Assembly (NCBI RefSeq): GCF_042682565.1
Contig: NZ_JBHUIC010000008.1
Length of the DNA: 64,000 nt
Strand: one strand, 5' to 3'
Origin: Pistricoccus aurantiacus
GTDB lineage: Bacteria; Pseudomonadota; Gammaproteobacteria; Pseudomonadales; Halomonadaceae
The notes under the pieces: model-generated
Seen by the model: the letters and a program-made list of their open reading frames with translations, nothing else
Databases searched by the model: none
Told to the model about the DNA's origin: nothing
Part shown: piece after piece, positions 24,427 to 34,407 of the stretch
Layout of the letters: every line of letters begins with the position of its first letter
Numbering within the stretch: position 1 is the first letter of the stretch
Program-made: the position numbers and the translations under genes

Positions 24427-25398
24427 CTATTGCACCGTCTCCTGCTCACCGAAGCGGCCGGCGAACAGGACGGAACTCAGATAACGCTCCGCCGCGTCCG
24501 GCAGCACCACGACGATATTCTTGCCGCGATGCTGGGCCTGCTGACCGACCCGCACCGCCGCCACCACCGCGGCGCCGCAGGAAATCCCGCACAGGATACC
24601 TTCTTCCTGCATCAGCCTGTGGGTCATGGCGATGGCGTCTTCGTTGCTCACGGTCTCGACCTGATCCACCTGGCTCATATCCAGGTTCTTGGGCACGAAT
24701 CCCGCACCCAGCCCCTGAATCTTGTGGGGCGACGGCGTGAGTTCCTCGCCGTTGCGGGTCTGGCTGATGACCGGCGAGTCCGTCGGTTCCACCGCCACCA
24801 CGGTAATCGGCTTTCCCTGAGTCTGCTTGATATAGCGGGATACCCCGGTCAGGGTACCGCCGGTGCCCACGCCGGCGACCAGGATATCGATCTCGCCGTC
24901 CGTATCGTTCCAGATTTCCGGCCCGGTGGTGGTCTCGTGAATCTTGGGATTGGCCGGATTCTCGAACTGCTGGGGCAGGAAGTACTTGTCCGGCTCCGCC
25001 GCCGCCATATCTTCTGCCTTGGCGATGGCGCCGGACATGCCCTTGGCGGGCTCCGTCAGTACCAGTTCTGCACCCAGCGCCTTGAGCACCTGGCGCCGCT
25101 CCAGGCTCATGGAGGCGGGCATGGTCAGCACGATGGGGTAGCCACGAGCGGCGGCGACGAAGGCCAGGGCGATGCCGGTATTGCCGCTGGTGGGCTCGAT
25201 GATGGTCATGCCCGGCTTGAGCACACCGCGTTCTTCTGCGTCCCAGATCATCGAAGCGCCGATACGGCACTTGACGCTATAGGCCGGATTGCGTCCTTCG
25301 ATCTTGGCCCAGATGGTCGCGCCGTCGTTGACTCGATTGAGCCGCACCAGCGGCGTATTGCCGATGGCCTGAGAATTGTCGTCGTAGATACGTGCCAT
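24427..25398 (-). CDS. cysK: Cysteine synthase A
   Basis: This 323-residue PLP enzyme makes cysteine from O-acetylserine and sulfide. The PLP-binding lysine is K43 in EGRNPAYSVKCRIGASM; the substrate loop TSGNTG is at 70-75; the phosphate-binding GTGGTLTG follows in the middle; the serine that contacts the pyridine nitrogen lies in CGISCGAAVVAA. The SVKCR form of the lysine motif points to CysK, not CysM. GGAGGG precedes the ATG. Confidence 0.93.
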   Translation of the reverse strand: MARIYDDNSQAIGNTPLVRLNRVNDGATIWAKIEGRNPAYSVKCRIGASMIWDAEERGVLKPGMTIIEPTSGNTGIALAFVAAARGYPIVLTMPASMSLERRQVLKALGAELVLTEPAKGMSGAIAKAEDMAAAEPDKYFLPQQFENPANPKIHETTTGPEIWNDTDGEIDILVAGVGTGGTLTGVSRYIKQTQGKPITVVAVEPTDSPVISQTRNGEELTPSPHKIQGLGAGFVPKNLDMSQVDQVETVSNEDAIAMTHRLMQEEGILCGISCGAAVVAAVRVGQQAQHRGKNIVVVLPDAAERYLSSVLFAGRFGEQETVQ

Positions 25399-25477
25399 GA
25401 AACCCTCCTGATAAGAACGCCTGTGACCAGGACATGAGAAGCATCATAGCACTCGCCGACCCGGCCGGTGGAAGCGG

Positions 25478-26830
25478 TCAGGCGCCCTGCTGAAAGGGAT
25501 AGACGGAGCCGATCTCGAGAATCCCGGTCAGCTCGTCCAGGGCCGCCAGGGTTTCCCGGGCCAGCTGTGGATCCGCCAGGTCTTCCGGCGCCAGCTCTTC
25601 CCGATAGTGACGCTCGACCCAGCCCACCAGTTCAGCGTACAGGTCATCGTCCAGCAGCACCCGGCCGGAGAGCGCCCGGCGCTCCGCCTCGCTCAACACC
25701 ACCCGCAACCGCAGACAGGCCGGACCGCCGCCGTTACGCATGCTTTGCTTGACGTCCTTGACCAGCACCTCGCCGATGGGGTTGGGCCCCGCCAGCAGCA
25801 GATCCTGAATCGCCCGCCACACGTTTTCATTGGCCCGGCATTCCCCGGGCACCACCAGGGTCATGGAGCCGTCCGCGTTGGCCAGCAGCTGGGAGTTGAA
25901 AAGGTAGGTCGCCACCGCGTCTTCGAGACTCACTGTCTCCTCGGGCACTCGTACTGGAATCAACGGCGTTCCCAGCTTGGCGCGCAGCTCGTCCAGGGTC
26001 CGCTCTTCGTCGAGAAACGCCATCTCGTGATAGAGCAGCACCGGCCCGTTGCCCACGCTGATCACGTCGTTATGAAAAACCCCGGCGTCGATGGCCCGAG
26101 GATGCTGCTGGGCAAAGACGACTTGTCGTTCTTCCAGACCGTGCTGGCGGGCGATGGCCTGGCTCGCCTCCCGGGTCTGGCGAGCCGGGTAGCGACTCGG
26201 CGCCACGGCACCGCCCAGGGCCTGGCGACCGTAGACGAACAGATGTATCCCGGAAGCGCCGTAATCGTCGCCAGCCAGATCGCAAAAGCGCGTGTGATTG
26301 GCAGCGCCCTCGTCGGCAAACGCAGGCGTCGCCGGCAAGGCGGGATGATGGGCAAAATGCGCCTCGTCCTTGAAGATCGCCGCCAGCACCTGGCCGGTAG
26401 TGCGGGGCTCCAGGAAGCGATGAAAACTCGACTGCAGATTGGCGGGGGTGAAATGCACCCGGCCATCGCGCACGTCCGCGCTAGGCGTCACCGTCGCCGC
26501 GTTGGCGGTCCACATGCTGGAGGCGGAACAGGCCGCCCGCAAAAGCTGCGGCGCCTCCCTGGCGGCGCGCTCCAGTACCGTGGAATCGCTGCCCTGAAAA
26601 CCGAGATCACGAAGCGCGTCCAGGTCCGGGCGCTGCTGGGGCGGCAGTACGCCCTGGGCATAGCCCGCTTCCATCAGCGACTTCATCTTCGCCAGGCCCT
26701 GCAGGGCGGCTTCCCGGGGTCGGGATACCTGTCCCCCATGAGCCATGGACGCAACGTTGCCGTGAGCCAGGCCAGAATAGTTATGAGTCGGTCCGACCAG
26801 GCCATCGAAATTGACTTCCTTGGTGCTCAT
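25478..26830 (-). CDS. astB: N-succinylarginine dihydrolase
   Basis: The 450-residue enzyme performs the second step of the arginine succinyltransferase pathway, converting N2-succinylarginine to succinylornithine, ammonia and CO2. It begins KEVNFDGLVGPTHNYSGLAHGN, typical of AstB, has the active-site region DAGVFHNDVISVGNG, and the catalytic cysteine in NGGGPACLRLRV near residue 365. Length is normal. Its ATG overlaps the astD stop (ATGA), so translation is coupled. It is the last gene of the operon; astE does not follow. Confidence 0.96.
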   Translation of the reverse strand: MSTKEVNFDGLVGPTHNYSGLAHGNVASMAHGGQVSRPREAALQGLAKMKSLMEAGYAQGVLPPQQRPDLDALRDLGFQGSDSTVLERAAREAPQLLRAACSASSMWTANAATVTPSADVRDGRVHFTPANLQSSFHRFLEPRTTGQVLAAIFKDEAHFAHHPALPATPAFADEGAANHTRFCDLAGDDYGASGIHLFVYGRQALGGAVAPSRYPARQTREASQAIARQHGLEERQVVFAQQHPRAIDAGVFHNDVISVGNGPVLLYHEMAFLDEERTLDELRAKLGTPLIPVRVPEETVSLEDAVATYLFNSQLLANADGSMTLVVPGECRANENVWRAIQDLLLAGPNPIGEVLVKDVKQSMRNGGGPACLRLRVVLSEAERRALSGRVLLDDDLYAELVGWVERHYREELAPEDLADPQLARETLAALDELTGILEIGSVYPFQQGA

Positions 26831-28296
26831 AACGTCAGCCCCGGCGGTAGTTGATCCGGCATCGCCAGAGTTTCCGCTTCCATGGACGCCACCGGATAGG
26901 CGCAGTAGTCCGCCGCGTAGTAGGCGCTGGGGCGATGGTTGCCGCTTTCCCCCACGCCACCGAAGGGCGCGTCTCCGGAAGCACCGGTGGTCTGACGATT
27001 CCAGTTGACGATGCCCGCGCGAATGCGCAGCAGGAAGTCGTCCCAGTCGTCACGCTCACCGCCGATCAGTCCGGCGGAAAGCCCGTAACGGGTATCGTTG
27101 GCAAGCGCGATGGCCTCGTCCCAGTTCCGATAGCGATAGACCTTGAGCAGCGGGCCGAAATGCTCCTCGTCCGGAATCTCCAGGCCGGTCACGTCCAGCA
27201 GCGCCGGAGACAGCAGGCTGGTGCCCTCCTCCAGGCGCCGCATGCGCACCAGCACCGTGGCACCCTGGGCTTCCAGCGCCTGCTGGGCGCAAAGCAAGCC
27301 TTCCGCCGCCTGAGAGCTGACCAGGCCAGCATAGAACGGCGGCGGCTCGCTGAACTGTCCGGCAACATGAAGTTGCCGCATGGCGGTGATCAGGGCCTCG
27401 AGCAGCCGATCGCCGACCTCGCCTTTCGGCACGATCAAGCGTCGGGCGCAGGTGCAGCGCTGTCCGCCGGACAGGAACGCGGATTGCAGGATGGTCAGCA
27501 CCGCCGCCGCCTGATCCGGCACGCTCCTGATCACCAGCGGGTTGTTGCCGCCAAGCTCCAAGGCAAGAATCTTGTCGAGCTGCCCGGCAAACTGGCGGTG
27601 AAGCATGCCGCCCACCTTGGCGCTGCCGGTAAACAGCAGTCCGTCGATATCCGGCGACCCGGCCAGAGCCTGACCCACCGAAACAGCACCTTGCACCAGA
27701 TTGAGAACGCCACTCGGCAGACCGGCTTCCTGCCAGCACTGCAGGGTCAGGTCCGCGGTAAGCGGCGTCTGCTCGCTGGGCTTGAACACCACGCAGTTGC
27801 CCGCCAGCAGCGCCGGGACGATATGGCCGTTGGGCAAGTGGCCGGGGAAATTGTAGGGGCCGAAGACCGCCATCACCCCGTGGGGCCGATGTCTCAAGAC
27901 GGCCTTGGCACCGGCAACCTCCTTCTCCCGCTGGCCGGTGCGCTCCCGGTAGGCGGCAATCGACAGGGCCACCTTGCCGATCATTGCCCCCACTTCGGTA
28001 CGCGCTTCCCACAAGGGCTTGCCGGTTTCCCCGGCAATGGCCCGGGCCAGGGGCTCCTTGCGAGCTTCCAGCACCTCGCGAAAGCGCTCCACCATTGCCT
28101 GACGCGCTTCGAAGGGACGCCTTGCCCAGTCCGGGAAGGCTCCCCGGGCGGCGATAATCGCTGAAGCCACCTGATCGCTGCTGGCGCCGGTTCCTTGCCA
28201 CAGCGCATCGCCGGAGATCGGATCCCGCTTGGTGAAGGACTCCGCATTGCCCATGACCCAGTCGTTGCCGATCAGTAGTTGTTGCTTGGGTTGCAT
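26827..28296 (-). CDS. astD: Succinylglutamate semialdehyde dehydrogenase
   Basis: The 489-residue aldehyde dehydrogenase oxidises succinylglutamate semialdehyde with NAD. Motifs are FTGSAKVGG (cofactor site), the general-base glutamate in LELGGNNPLVI and the nucleophilic cysteine in SGGQRCTCARRLIV. The start at 28296 (MQPKQQLLIGND) is supported by AGGAGG eight bases upstream; the 14 additional codons of the open frame overlap the end of aruG. Position in the operon fits step four of the pathway. Confidence 0.95.
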   Translation of the reverse strand: MQPKQQLLIGNDWVMGNAESFTKRDPISGDALWQGTGASSDQVASAIIAARGAFPDWARRPFEARQAMVERFREVLEARKEPLARAIAGETGKPLWEARTEVGAMIGKVALSIAAYRERTGQREKEVAGAKAVLRHRPHGVMAVFGPYNFPGHLPNGHIVPALLAGNCVVFKPSEQTPLTADLTLQCWQEAGLPSGVLNLVQGAVSVGQALAGSPDIDGLLFTGSAKVGGMLHRQFAGQLDKILALELGGNNPLVIRSVPDQAAAVLTILQSAFLSGGQRCTCARRLIVPKGEVGDRLLEALITAMRQLHVAGQFSEPPPFYAGLVSSQAAEGLLCAQQALEAQGATVLVRMRRLEEGTSLLSPALLDVTGLEIPDEEHFGPLLKVYRYRNWDEAIALANDTRYGLSAGLIGGERDDWDDFLLRIRAGIVNWNRQTTGASGDAPFGGVGESGNHRPSAYYAADYCAYPVASMEAETLAMPDQLPPGLTL

Positions 28297-28321
28297 TTTT
28301 CCTCCTGGTCCTTCTGGGCTT

Positions 28322-29356
28322 CTAGGTTTCGAGCACACGCAGCGTATCGCCGCTGCGGACGTTCAGGCGCTTCGCTTCCTGTTCCGTGAGCGTGATCACG
28401 CCTTCATCGCCGGGGCCGCGGCCCAGCCAGGCGGCGCGAAAATCCAGCATGTTGGTGGTGGCCGCCAACCAGCTCGGTCGTTCCTCCCCGGGTTTCGACT
28501 TCTCTACTATCTCGACCTGACAGCGTCGGGACACCCGTATCGCCCGCACGTCGTCGATATAGGCCTCCACCGTGGGGCCGCCGTCGAAGATATCGATATA
28601 GCCTTCCCAGCGCAGCCCTTCCTTCTTGAGCATTTCCAGGGCCGGGCGGGTCTGCTCGTGGACCTGGCCGATACAGGCCCGGGCTTCCTCGGAAAGAAAG
28701 GGCGTATAGATCGGGAACTTCGGCATCAGCTCGCCGATGAAGCTCTTCTGGCCAAGGCCGGTCAGACGATCCGCTTCCTCGAAGTCCAGCGGGAAGAAGT
28801 GGCTGCCCAGACACTGCCAGAACGGACTCTTGCCCTCCGCGTTGAAGACGCCGCGCATTTCCGCCAGCACCTTGTCCGGGAAGCGGTCGCGAAACTCCGC
28901 CATGAACAGCCACCGCGCCTTGGACAGCAGCGCGCCGTTGCGCTGATGGCGCCGGTCGACGCCACGATATTCCGGGCGCAGAAATAGCGAGGCGACTTCC
29001 GCGTTGCCGGTATGGTCCGAGCTCAGGAACAGGGTATCGATGGTGCGATGCAGATCGAGCTGTACCGAGGAGTGGGCCAGGGTGCCCAGATGATAATGAT
29101 AGAAGGGAATCTCTCGGCCTACCTGGGCCTCGATGGCGCAGCAGCCGGCGAGCTCGCCCTCCTCTTCGTCTTCCAGCACGAAGAAATACAGCCGGTCGTC
29201 CACCGGGGTGCGTTCCTCGAAGGCCTGGGCGGCGGTCTCGATCTTTCTGGCCAGGAATTCCCGGTTGTCCGGCAGGGAAGTAAAGCCGACGCCGGTCTGC
29301 CGAGCCAGCACCTGCAGGCCGTCCAGATCGCCCCGGGCAATGGGTCGAATGCGCAT
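28322..29356 (-). CDS. aruG: Arginine/ornithine N-succinyltransferase, second (AruG-like) subunit
   Basis: The 344-residue AstA-family protein transfers succinyl from succinyl-CoA to arginine. It shows the family blocks SVQLDLHRTIDTLFLSSDHTG, RPEYRGVDRRHQRNGALLSKARWLFMAEF and SPFWQCLGSHFFPLDFEEAD. In Pseudomonas the enzyme is a heteromer of AruF and AruG, and the tandem pair here suggests the same. ATG at 29356 is chosen over GTG at 29359 because AGGAG lies seven bases upstream; it overlaps the aruF stop by one base. Confidence 0.92.
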   Translation of the reverse strand: MRIRPIARGDLDGLQVLARQTGVGFTSLPDNREFLARKIETAAQAFEERTPVDDRLYFFVLEDEEEGELAGCCAIEAQVGREIPFYHYHLGTLAHSSVQLDLHRTIDTLFLSSDHTGNAEVASLFLRPEYRGVDRRHQRNGALLSKARWLFMAEFRDRFPDKVLAEMRGVFNAEGKSPFWQCLGSHFFPLDFEEADRLTGLGQKSFIGELMPKFPIYTPFLSEEARACIGQVHEQTRPALEMLKKEGLRWEGYIDIFDGGPTVEAYIDDVRAIRVSRRCQVEIVEKSKPGEERPSWLAATTNMLDFRAAWLGRGPGDEGVITLTEQEAKRLNVRSGDTLRVLET

Positions 29357-30447
29357 CACAGCTCTCCTTTATCCGGGGCAGGGGGCAGATCCAGCGGCGC
29401 GGCAAGGATCGCGCGGCCCTCCTCGACTCCGAGCACCTCCGCATGCTCTGGCGACAGCATCAGTTGCCCGGTGGGAGATAACGCGTAGGGTGCCACCACG
29501 CAGCGAAAGTCCTCGCGCTTCTGATTGGCCACCAGCGCCGGCTCCGTGTCCGGCAGGGATTCTTTAGGGCGAATTCGCACCGGATGCCAGCTCGCCCGGC
29601 GCAGGGTTTCCAGACGAAAGCGCTCGCCCTTGACCACCGGCCCCGCATCGAAGATATCCACATGGCGGGAGCGCTGGAAACCCTCCGCGAGCATTTCCCC
29701 CAGGGCGCGCTCGTGCTGAGGGTGCTCACGGCCAATGGCCGCCCGGGCCTGGGATGTGAGCAGCGGCAGATAAAGCGGAAACTGCGGCATTACCTCGGCG
29801 ATGAAGCTTTTCGAGCGCACCCCGGCGATATGATTGATCTCCTCGTAATTGCGCACGAAGAAATGCCGCCCGACGCTATTCCAGAACGGCGATTCCCTCT
29901 GGGCGTCCAGAAAGCCGGGGAACGCCACCGCCAGCATCTCCGCGAAACGCTCCGGATATTGAGCGATGAACATCAGCCGTGACCGGCGCAGCAGGCTTTC
30001 CGCGCTGGTGCCTTGATAGCCCGGATCCAGGGACAGCGCGCACAGCAGCGTGGCATCGGAGACCTCGTGAGACAGGGCCAGGATCTGCACCTCCCGACGC
30101 ACATTGAGCTGCTGGGAGGCGTGAATCAGGGTTTCCTGACGGTAGGTGTAGTAGGCGTCCCGGGCCCCGGCCAGGGCGCGAAGGGTGGCGGTACCCACCA
30201 CCGTCTGACGCTCCCGGTCCTCGAGGACGAAGGTGTAATGCTCGTCGCCGGGAAACTCCACCTCCCGGCGGAAGGCATCGTTCGAGCGGACGATGCGCTC
30301 CTCGAGTCGGTCCCTGTGCGCCGGCAGGTTGGTCAGCCGTGGTATCGCTACCCCCGCCAGCCGCTCCAGGGCCGGCAGATCCGTATGCCGGGCCGGGCGC
30401 ACCATCAGGGCGTCGGAGAGTGAAGCCTGGGGAGTTCGCTCACGCAT
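29356..30447 (-). CDS. aruF: Arginine/ornithine N-succinyltransferase, first (AruF-like) subunit
   Basis: This 363-residue AstA-family protein is paralogous to the next gene. Shared blocks are ASQQLNVRREVQILALSHEVSDATLL, the DPGYQGTSAESLLRRSRLMFIAQ segment, SPFWNSVGRHFF and DIFDAGPVVKGERFRLETLR. It has a slightly longer N-terminus (MRERTPQASLSDALMVRPAR). An internal Met at 30405 would fit the family start but lacks a ribosome site, whereas AAGGGA precedes 30447. The gene starts six bases after the astC stop. I infer that it forms the heteromeric succinyltransferase with AruG. Confidence 0.92.
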   Translation of the reverse strand: MRERTPQASLSDALMVRPARHTDLPALERLAGVAIPRLTNLPAHRDRLEERIVRSNDAFRREVEFPGDEHYTFVLEDRERQTVVGTATLRALAGARDAYYTYRQETLIHASQQLNVRREVQILALSHEVSDATLLCALSLDPGYQGTSAESLLRRSRLMFIAQYPERFAEMLAVAFPGFLDAQRESPFWNSVGRHFFVRNYEEINHIAGVRSKSFIAEVMPQFPLYLPLLTSQARAAIGREHPQHERALGEMLAEGFQRSRHVDIFDAGPVVKGERFRLETLRRASWHPVRIRPKESLPDTEPALVANQKREDFRCVVAPYALSPTGQLMLSPEHAEVLGVEEGRAILAAPLDLPPAPDKGEL

Positions 30448-30453
30448 AAGCGG

Positions 30454-31668
<1,215 letters not shown>

Positions 31669-31815
31669 ACCGGCATTCTCCCTATCAATTAACAAATGCT
31701 TGATCATCGAGTATAGGTAGTCTACTCCAGAAGCGCATTTCAGTAATGAGTCAACGAATCACGAATCGCGGTTACACTGGTTGGTCTGTTAGCGTCATCG
31801 GGAATTCAGTTTGTC

Positions 31816-31886
31816 ATGCTCAACACCACCGCCTAGAACCGTCTGCGTTATTCACTTTATGCGCCAATCTATGATCTGGTGGCGGA
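31816..31886 (+). pseudogene. Truncated 5' copy of the downstream methyltransferase gene
   Basis: These 71 bases match the first 71 bases of the methyltransferase gene at 32773-32843 at 70 of 71 positions. The single difference at 31835 turns the Trp codon TGG into the stop TAG. Similarity ends sharply inside a GGCGGA shared by both copies. The copies are direct repeats that bracket the MNT/HEPN pair exactly, so this looks like target sequence duplicated or captured when the pair arrived. Confidence 0.85.
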
Positions 31887-31946
31887 TTGAACAGCGTCGC
31901 GGATGAAAAAATGGCAACATGATTGCAATACGCCCTGGAGCCTGAC

Positions 31947-32285
31947 ATGCGCCGCCTTGACCATGACACGAAAGAAGCTGTCCAGCGCTTTCTCGCTTTG
32001 ATAGCCAGTCATTACGACATGGCCGGAGCCATCGTCTATGGCAGCCGTGCACGGGGTACGCACCGTCCCGACAGCGATGCGGATGTTGCCGTGTTGTTGA
32101 AGGGAAAGCCCCAACGGTTCTTGACCACTAAGCTTGCGATGGCGGATATGGCTTTTGACATACTGCTGGAAACAGGCGTCAACATTTCTCCGCTACCGAT
32201 ATGGCTCGAAGAATGGGAGCATCCCGAGAACTACTCGAACCCTGCCCTGCTTCAAAATATCGTCAGAAAGGGAATTCGTCTGTGA
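31947..32285 (+). CDS. MNT-type nucleotidyltransferase antitoxin
   Basis: This 112-residue minimal nucleotidyltransferase has the GSRARG (about 34-39) and DSDADVAV (about 44-51) motifs, with the two catalytic aspartates. In MNT/HEPN (type VII) modules the nucleotidyltransferase neutralises the HEPN toxin, in studied cases by adding AMP groups. The start at 31947 is supported by GGAG seven bases upstream; an in-frame TTG at 31923 is less likely. Its stop overlaps the HEPN start (GTGA), so the two are translationally coupled. Confidence 0.9.
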   Translation: MRRLDHDTKEAVQRFLALIASHYDMAGAIVYGSRARGTHRPDSDADVAVLLKGKPQRFLTTKLAMADMAFDILLETGVNISPLPIWLEEWEHPENYSNPALLQNIVRKGIRL

Positions 32286-32698
32286 GCAGTCAGTTGACTC
32301 CAACTGCTTTGATGACCAAGGCGAGTCGTGCTTGCGCTTCCGCAAACGTCCTGCTCGAGCTGGGTGATGTGGATGGCGCCTGCAACCGAGCCTACTATGC
32401 CATGTTCGATGCGGCTCGGGCTGCTCTGCTGGCATCCAATGCGCCGATCAAACCCGATATTGGCAGGACTCACAAAGGCCTTCTCAATGCCTTCAGCGAT
32501 CACCTCATCAAAAATGGACCGATTCCTAGGGAAATGGGTCGGCTTCTGAAACGTGCCGAGGAAACTCGTCTGATTGCCGGCTACAGAAGCGACTCGGTGG
32601 AATTGAATGACGCAATGCAGTTGGTAGAGCAGGCCGAAACCTTCGTCGCGGCTATGCAAGCCAAGTTCATACCCGACGCTATCGACGACGATAATTGA
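32282..32698 (+). CDS. HEPN domain toxin of the MNT/HEPN pair
   Basis: This 138-residue helical protein starts with GTG at 32282, overlapping the antitoxin stop by four bases. HEPN features are ACNRAYYAMFDAARAALL (about 32-49), GRTHKGLLNAFSDHLIKNG (about 60-78) and a closing acidic helix. The family is usually an RNA-cleaving toxin, but a canonical R-x4-6-H motif is not obvious here: the arginine and histidine in RTH are only one residue apart. So toxicity cannot be assumed. The pair sits between copies of the methyltransferase 5' end. Confidence 0.85.
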   Translation: MSSQLTPTALMTKASRACASANVLLELGDVDGACNRAYYAMFDAARAALLASNAPIKPDIGRTHKGLLNAFSDHLIKNGPIPREMGRLLKRAEETRLIAGYRSDSVELNDAMQLVEQAETFVAAMQAKFIPDAIDDDN

Positions 32699-32772
32699 TG
32701 CAATGCGGCCATAAGGGACCTGACAAAAACTTTCAATATGCTCTAAACCCCAAGCCCAGCGGGTACACGAAG

Positions 32773-32843
32773 ATGCTCAACACCACCGCCTGGAACCGTC
32801 TGCGTTATTCACTTTATGCGCCAATCTATGATCTGGTGGCGGA
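32773..32843 (+). repeat. Right copy of the 71-bp direct repeat
   Basis: This is the intact copy of the repeat described at 31816-31886, forming the beginning of the methyltransferase gene. The two copies are 886 bases apart, enclosing the MNT and HEPN genes and short flanks. Confidence 0.85.
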
Positions 32844-33405
32844 CCGGGCCTTTCGTCGGGCCCGCAAACGCGCCCTGGGCGCGGTGGATTTTCAGGCGAG
32901 TCAGCGAGTACTGATCGTTGGGGCGGGCACCGGTCTCGATTTGCCTTATTTGCCACGGGATATCGAACTGCACGGCACCGACCTCTCGCCGGCGATGGTC
33001 AAGCGTTTCAAGGCGCGGGCGGATCGCCTGGGTTTCGATTTCACCGCCCGAACGATGGATGCGGAAGACCTCGATTATCCGGAGGGTTATTTCGACGTGG
33101 TGATCATGCATCTGATTCTCGCGGTAATGCCGAACCCGGAGCGGGGCATAAGCGAAGCTTACCGAGTGCTGGCGAAAGACGGCCAACTTTGCGTGATGGA
33201 CAAGTTTCAGCCGGATAACCGGGCCGCGGGCTGGGGACGCCGGGCGCTCAACACGGTCTCCAGCGCCATCGCCACGGATATCACTCGTCAGGCGCGACCC
33301 TTGCTGGAAGGCGCGGGCTTCGTCATCGAGCGGGACGAGCCGGTAATGATGGGGCAGCTGTTTCGCGCGCTGCTGGCACACAAGTCAGGAGCCGCCGCGG
33401 GGTGA
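32773..33405 (+). CDS. Class I SAM-dependent methyltransferase (UbiE/PmtA-like)
   Basis: This 210-residue protein opens with RLRYSLYAPIYDLVAD, as in UbiE and phosphatidylethanolamine methyltransferases. The SAM motif is RVLIVGAGTGLDLPYLP (about 46-62), followed by the acidic HGTDLS and YFDVVIMHLILAVMPNPE. The substrate could be a lipid or quinone precursor. ATG at 32773 matches the left repeat copy's ATG; the open frame extends upstream to 32695, but that part belongs to the inserted segment. The ribosome site is weak. Its last 21 bases overlap the convergent rluF gene. The insertion immediately upstream may have replaced its promoter. Confidence 0.85.
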   Translation: MLNTTAWNRLRYSLYAPIYDLVADRAFRRARKRALGAVDFQASQRVLIVGAGTGLDLPYLPRDIELHGTDLSPAMVKRFKARADRLGFDFTARTMDAEDLDYPEGYFDVVIMHLILAVMPNPERGISEAYRVLAKDGQLCVMDKFQPDNRAAGWGRRALNTVSSAIATDITRQARPLLEGAGFVIERDEPVMMGQLFRALLAHKSGAAAG

Positions 33406-34302
33406 GCGCCGAGTGGCTCGACGCTTGCCGGCGCCCTTGAATGCCGGCTTCCTGGTCAACGAACCTTTCTTTCCCGAGGTTTCCCGCTTGCCAGAAGACT
33501 GGCGCTTGGTCGCACTCCGCCTGGGGGACGCCGCTCCAGGCTTGATCGTTGCCTTGCGCTTCGGTCGCGAGGCTTCCTCGGTCTTGCTGGAATTACCCAG
33601 TAGGCCCTCCAGGGTCGTCATTTCCGCAGGGCTCAGTTCACGCCATTGCCCTGTCGCCAGCCGGCCCAGTCGGATATTCATCAAGCGTACTCGCTTGAGA
33701 TGCGTGACCTCGAAGCCCAGATATTCCGTCATGCGACGAATCTGGCGATTGAGCCCCTGGGTCAGCACGATGGTGAAGCTGTTACTGCCGGTCTGGCGAA
33801 CCTCGCAGGGCTGGGTCACGGTGCCGAGGATGGGAATGCCCGACCCCATGCGTTCGACGAAATCAGCTCCGATCGGGCGGTCGACGCGCACCTGGTACTC
33901 CTTCTCGTGAGCGTTGCCGGCACGCAGGATCTTGTTGACGATATCACCGTCGTTGGTCAGCAGAATCAAGCCCTGGGAAGGTTTGTCGAGGCGTCCGATG
34001 GGAAAGATCCGCTGCGGATAGTTGACCGCATCGACGATATTCTCCGGCACTTCCGGGTCGGTGGTGCAGGTAATGCCCACCGGCTTGTTGTAAAGCAGAT
34101 AGACCGGTCCGGGCTTGGCCCGCAGCGGTTTGCCCCGCACCGTCACCCGATCGGAAGCATTGACGCGCATGCCCATCTCGGCCTTGCGCCCGTTGACTTT
34201 CACCGCGCCCTCTTCGATCAGCCGATCCGCCTCGCGTCGCGAAACGATCCCGGTTTCGCTGATGAACTTGTTGAGGCGTGTATCACCGCTTTCCTGGGGC
34301 AT
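33385..34302 (-). CDS. rluF: 23S rRNA pseudouridine synthase, RluF type
   Basis: The 305-residue enzyme has an N-terminal S4 RNA-binding domain (about 8-60, RLNKFISETGIVSRREADRL) and an RsuA/RluB/E/F catalytic domain with the nucleophilic aspartate in GRLDKPSQGLILL (about 102). GLNRQIRRMTEYLGFEV is the typical C-terminal block and resembles RluF (modifying U2604) most. The last 65 residues are a low-complexity K/R/S tail with no catalytic role, probably for RNA binding. It is convergent with the methyltransferase gene and overlaps its end. Confidence 0.9.
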   Translation of the reverse strand: MPQESGDTRLNKFISETGIVSRREADRLIEEGAVKVNGRKAEMGMRVNASDRVTVRGKPLRAKPGPVYLLYNKPVGITCTTDPEVPENIVDAVNYPQRIFPIGRLDKPSQGLILLTNDGDIVNKILRAGNAHEKEYQVRVDRPIGADFVERMGSGIPILGTVTQPCEVRQTGSNSFTIVLTQGLNRQIRRMTEYLGFEVTHLKRVRLMNIRLGRLATGQWRELSPAEMTTLEGLLGNSSKTEEASRPKRKATIKPGAASPRRSATKRQSSGKRETSGKKGSLTRKPAFKGAGKRRATRRSPRGGS

Positions 34303-34407
34303 GCGGAGTATCCGAGGGTAGTGGTCGAGTATCGGGGATTGAAACAGTGACGAGATATCCGCCGATCACGAGTGCACATTCGTGATCGGCGAAGAATATG
34401 GCAAGCC

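Noticed and set aside
26851..28164. 437-codon plus-strand frame over astD
   Set aside because: astD has full aldehyde dehydrogenase motifs on the other strand; this frame has none.
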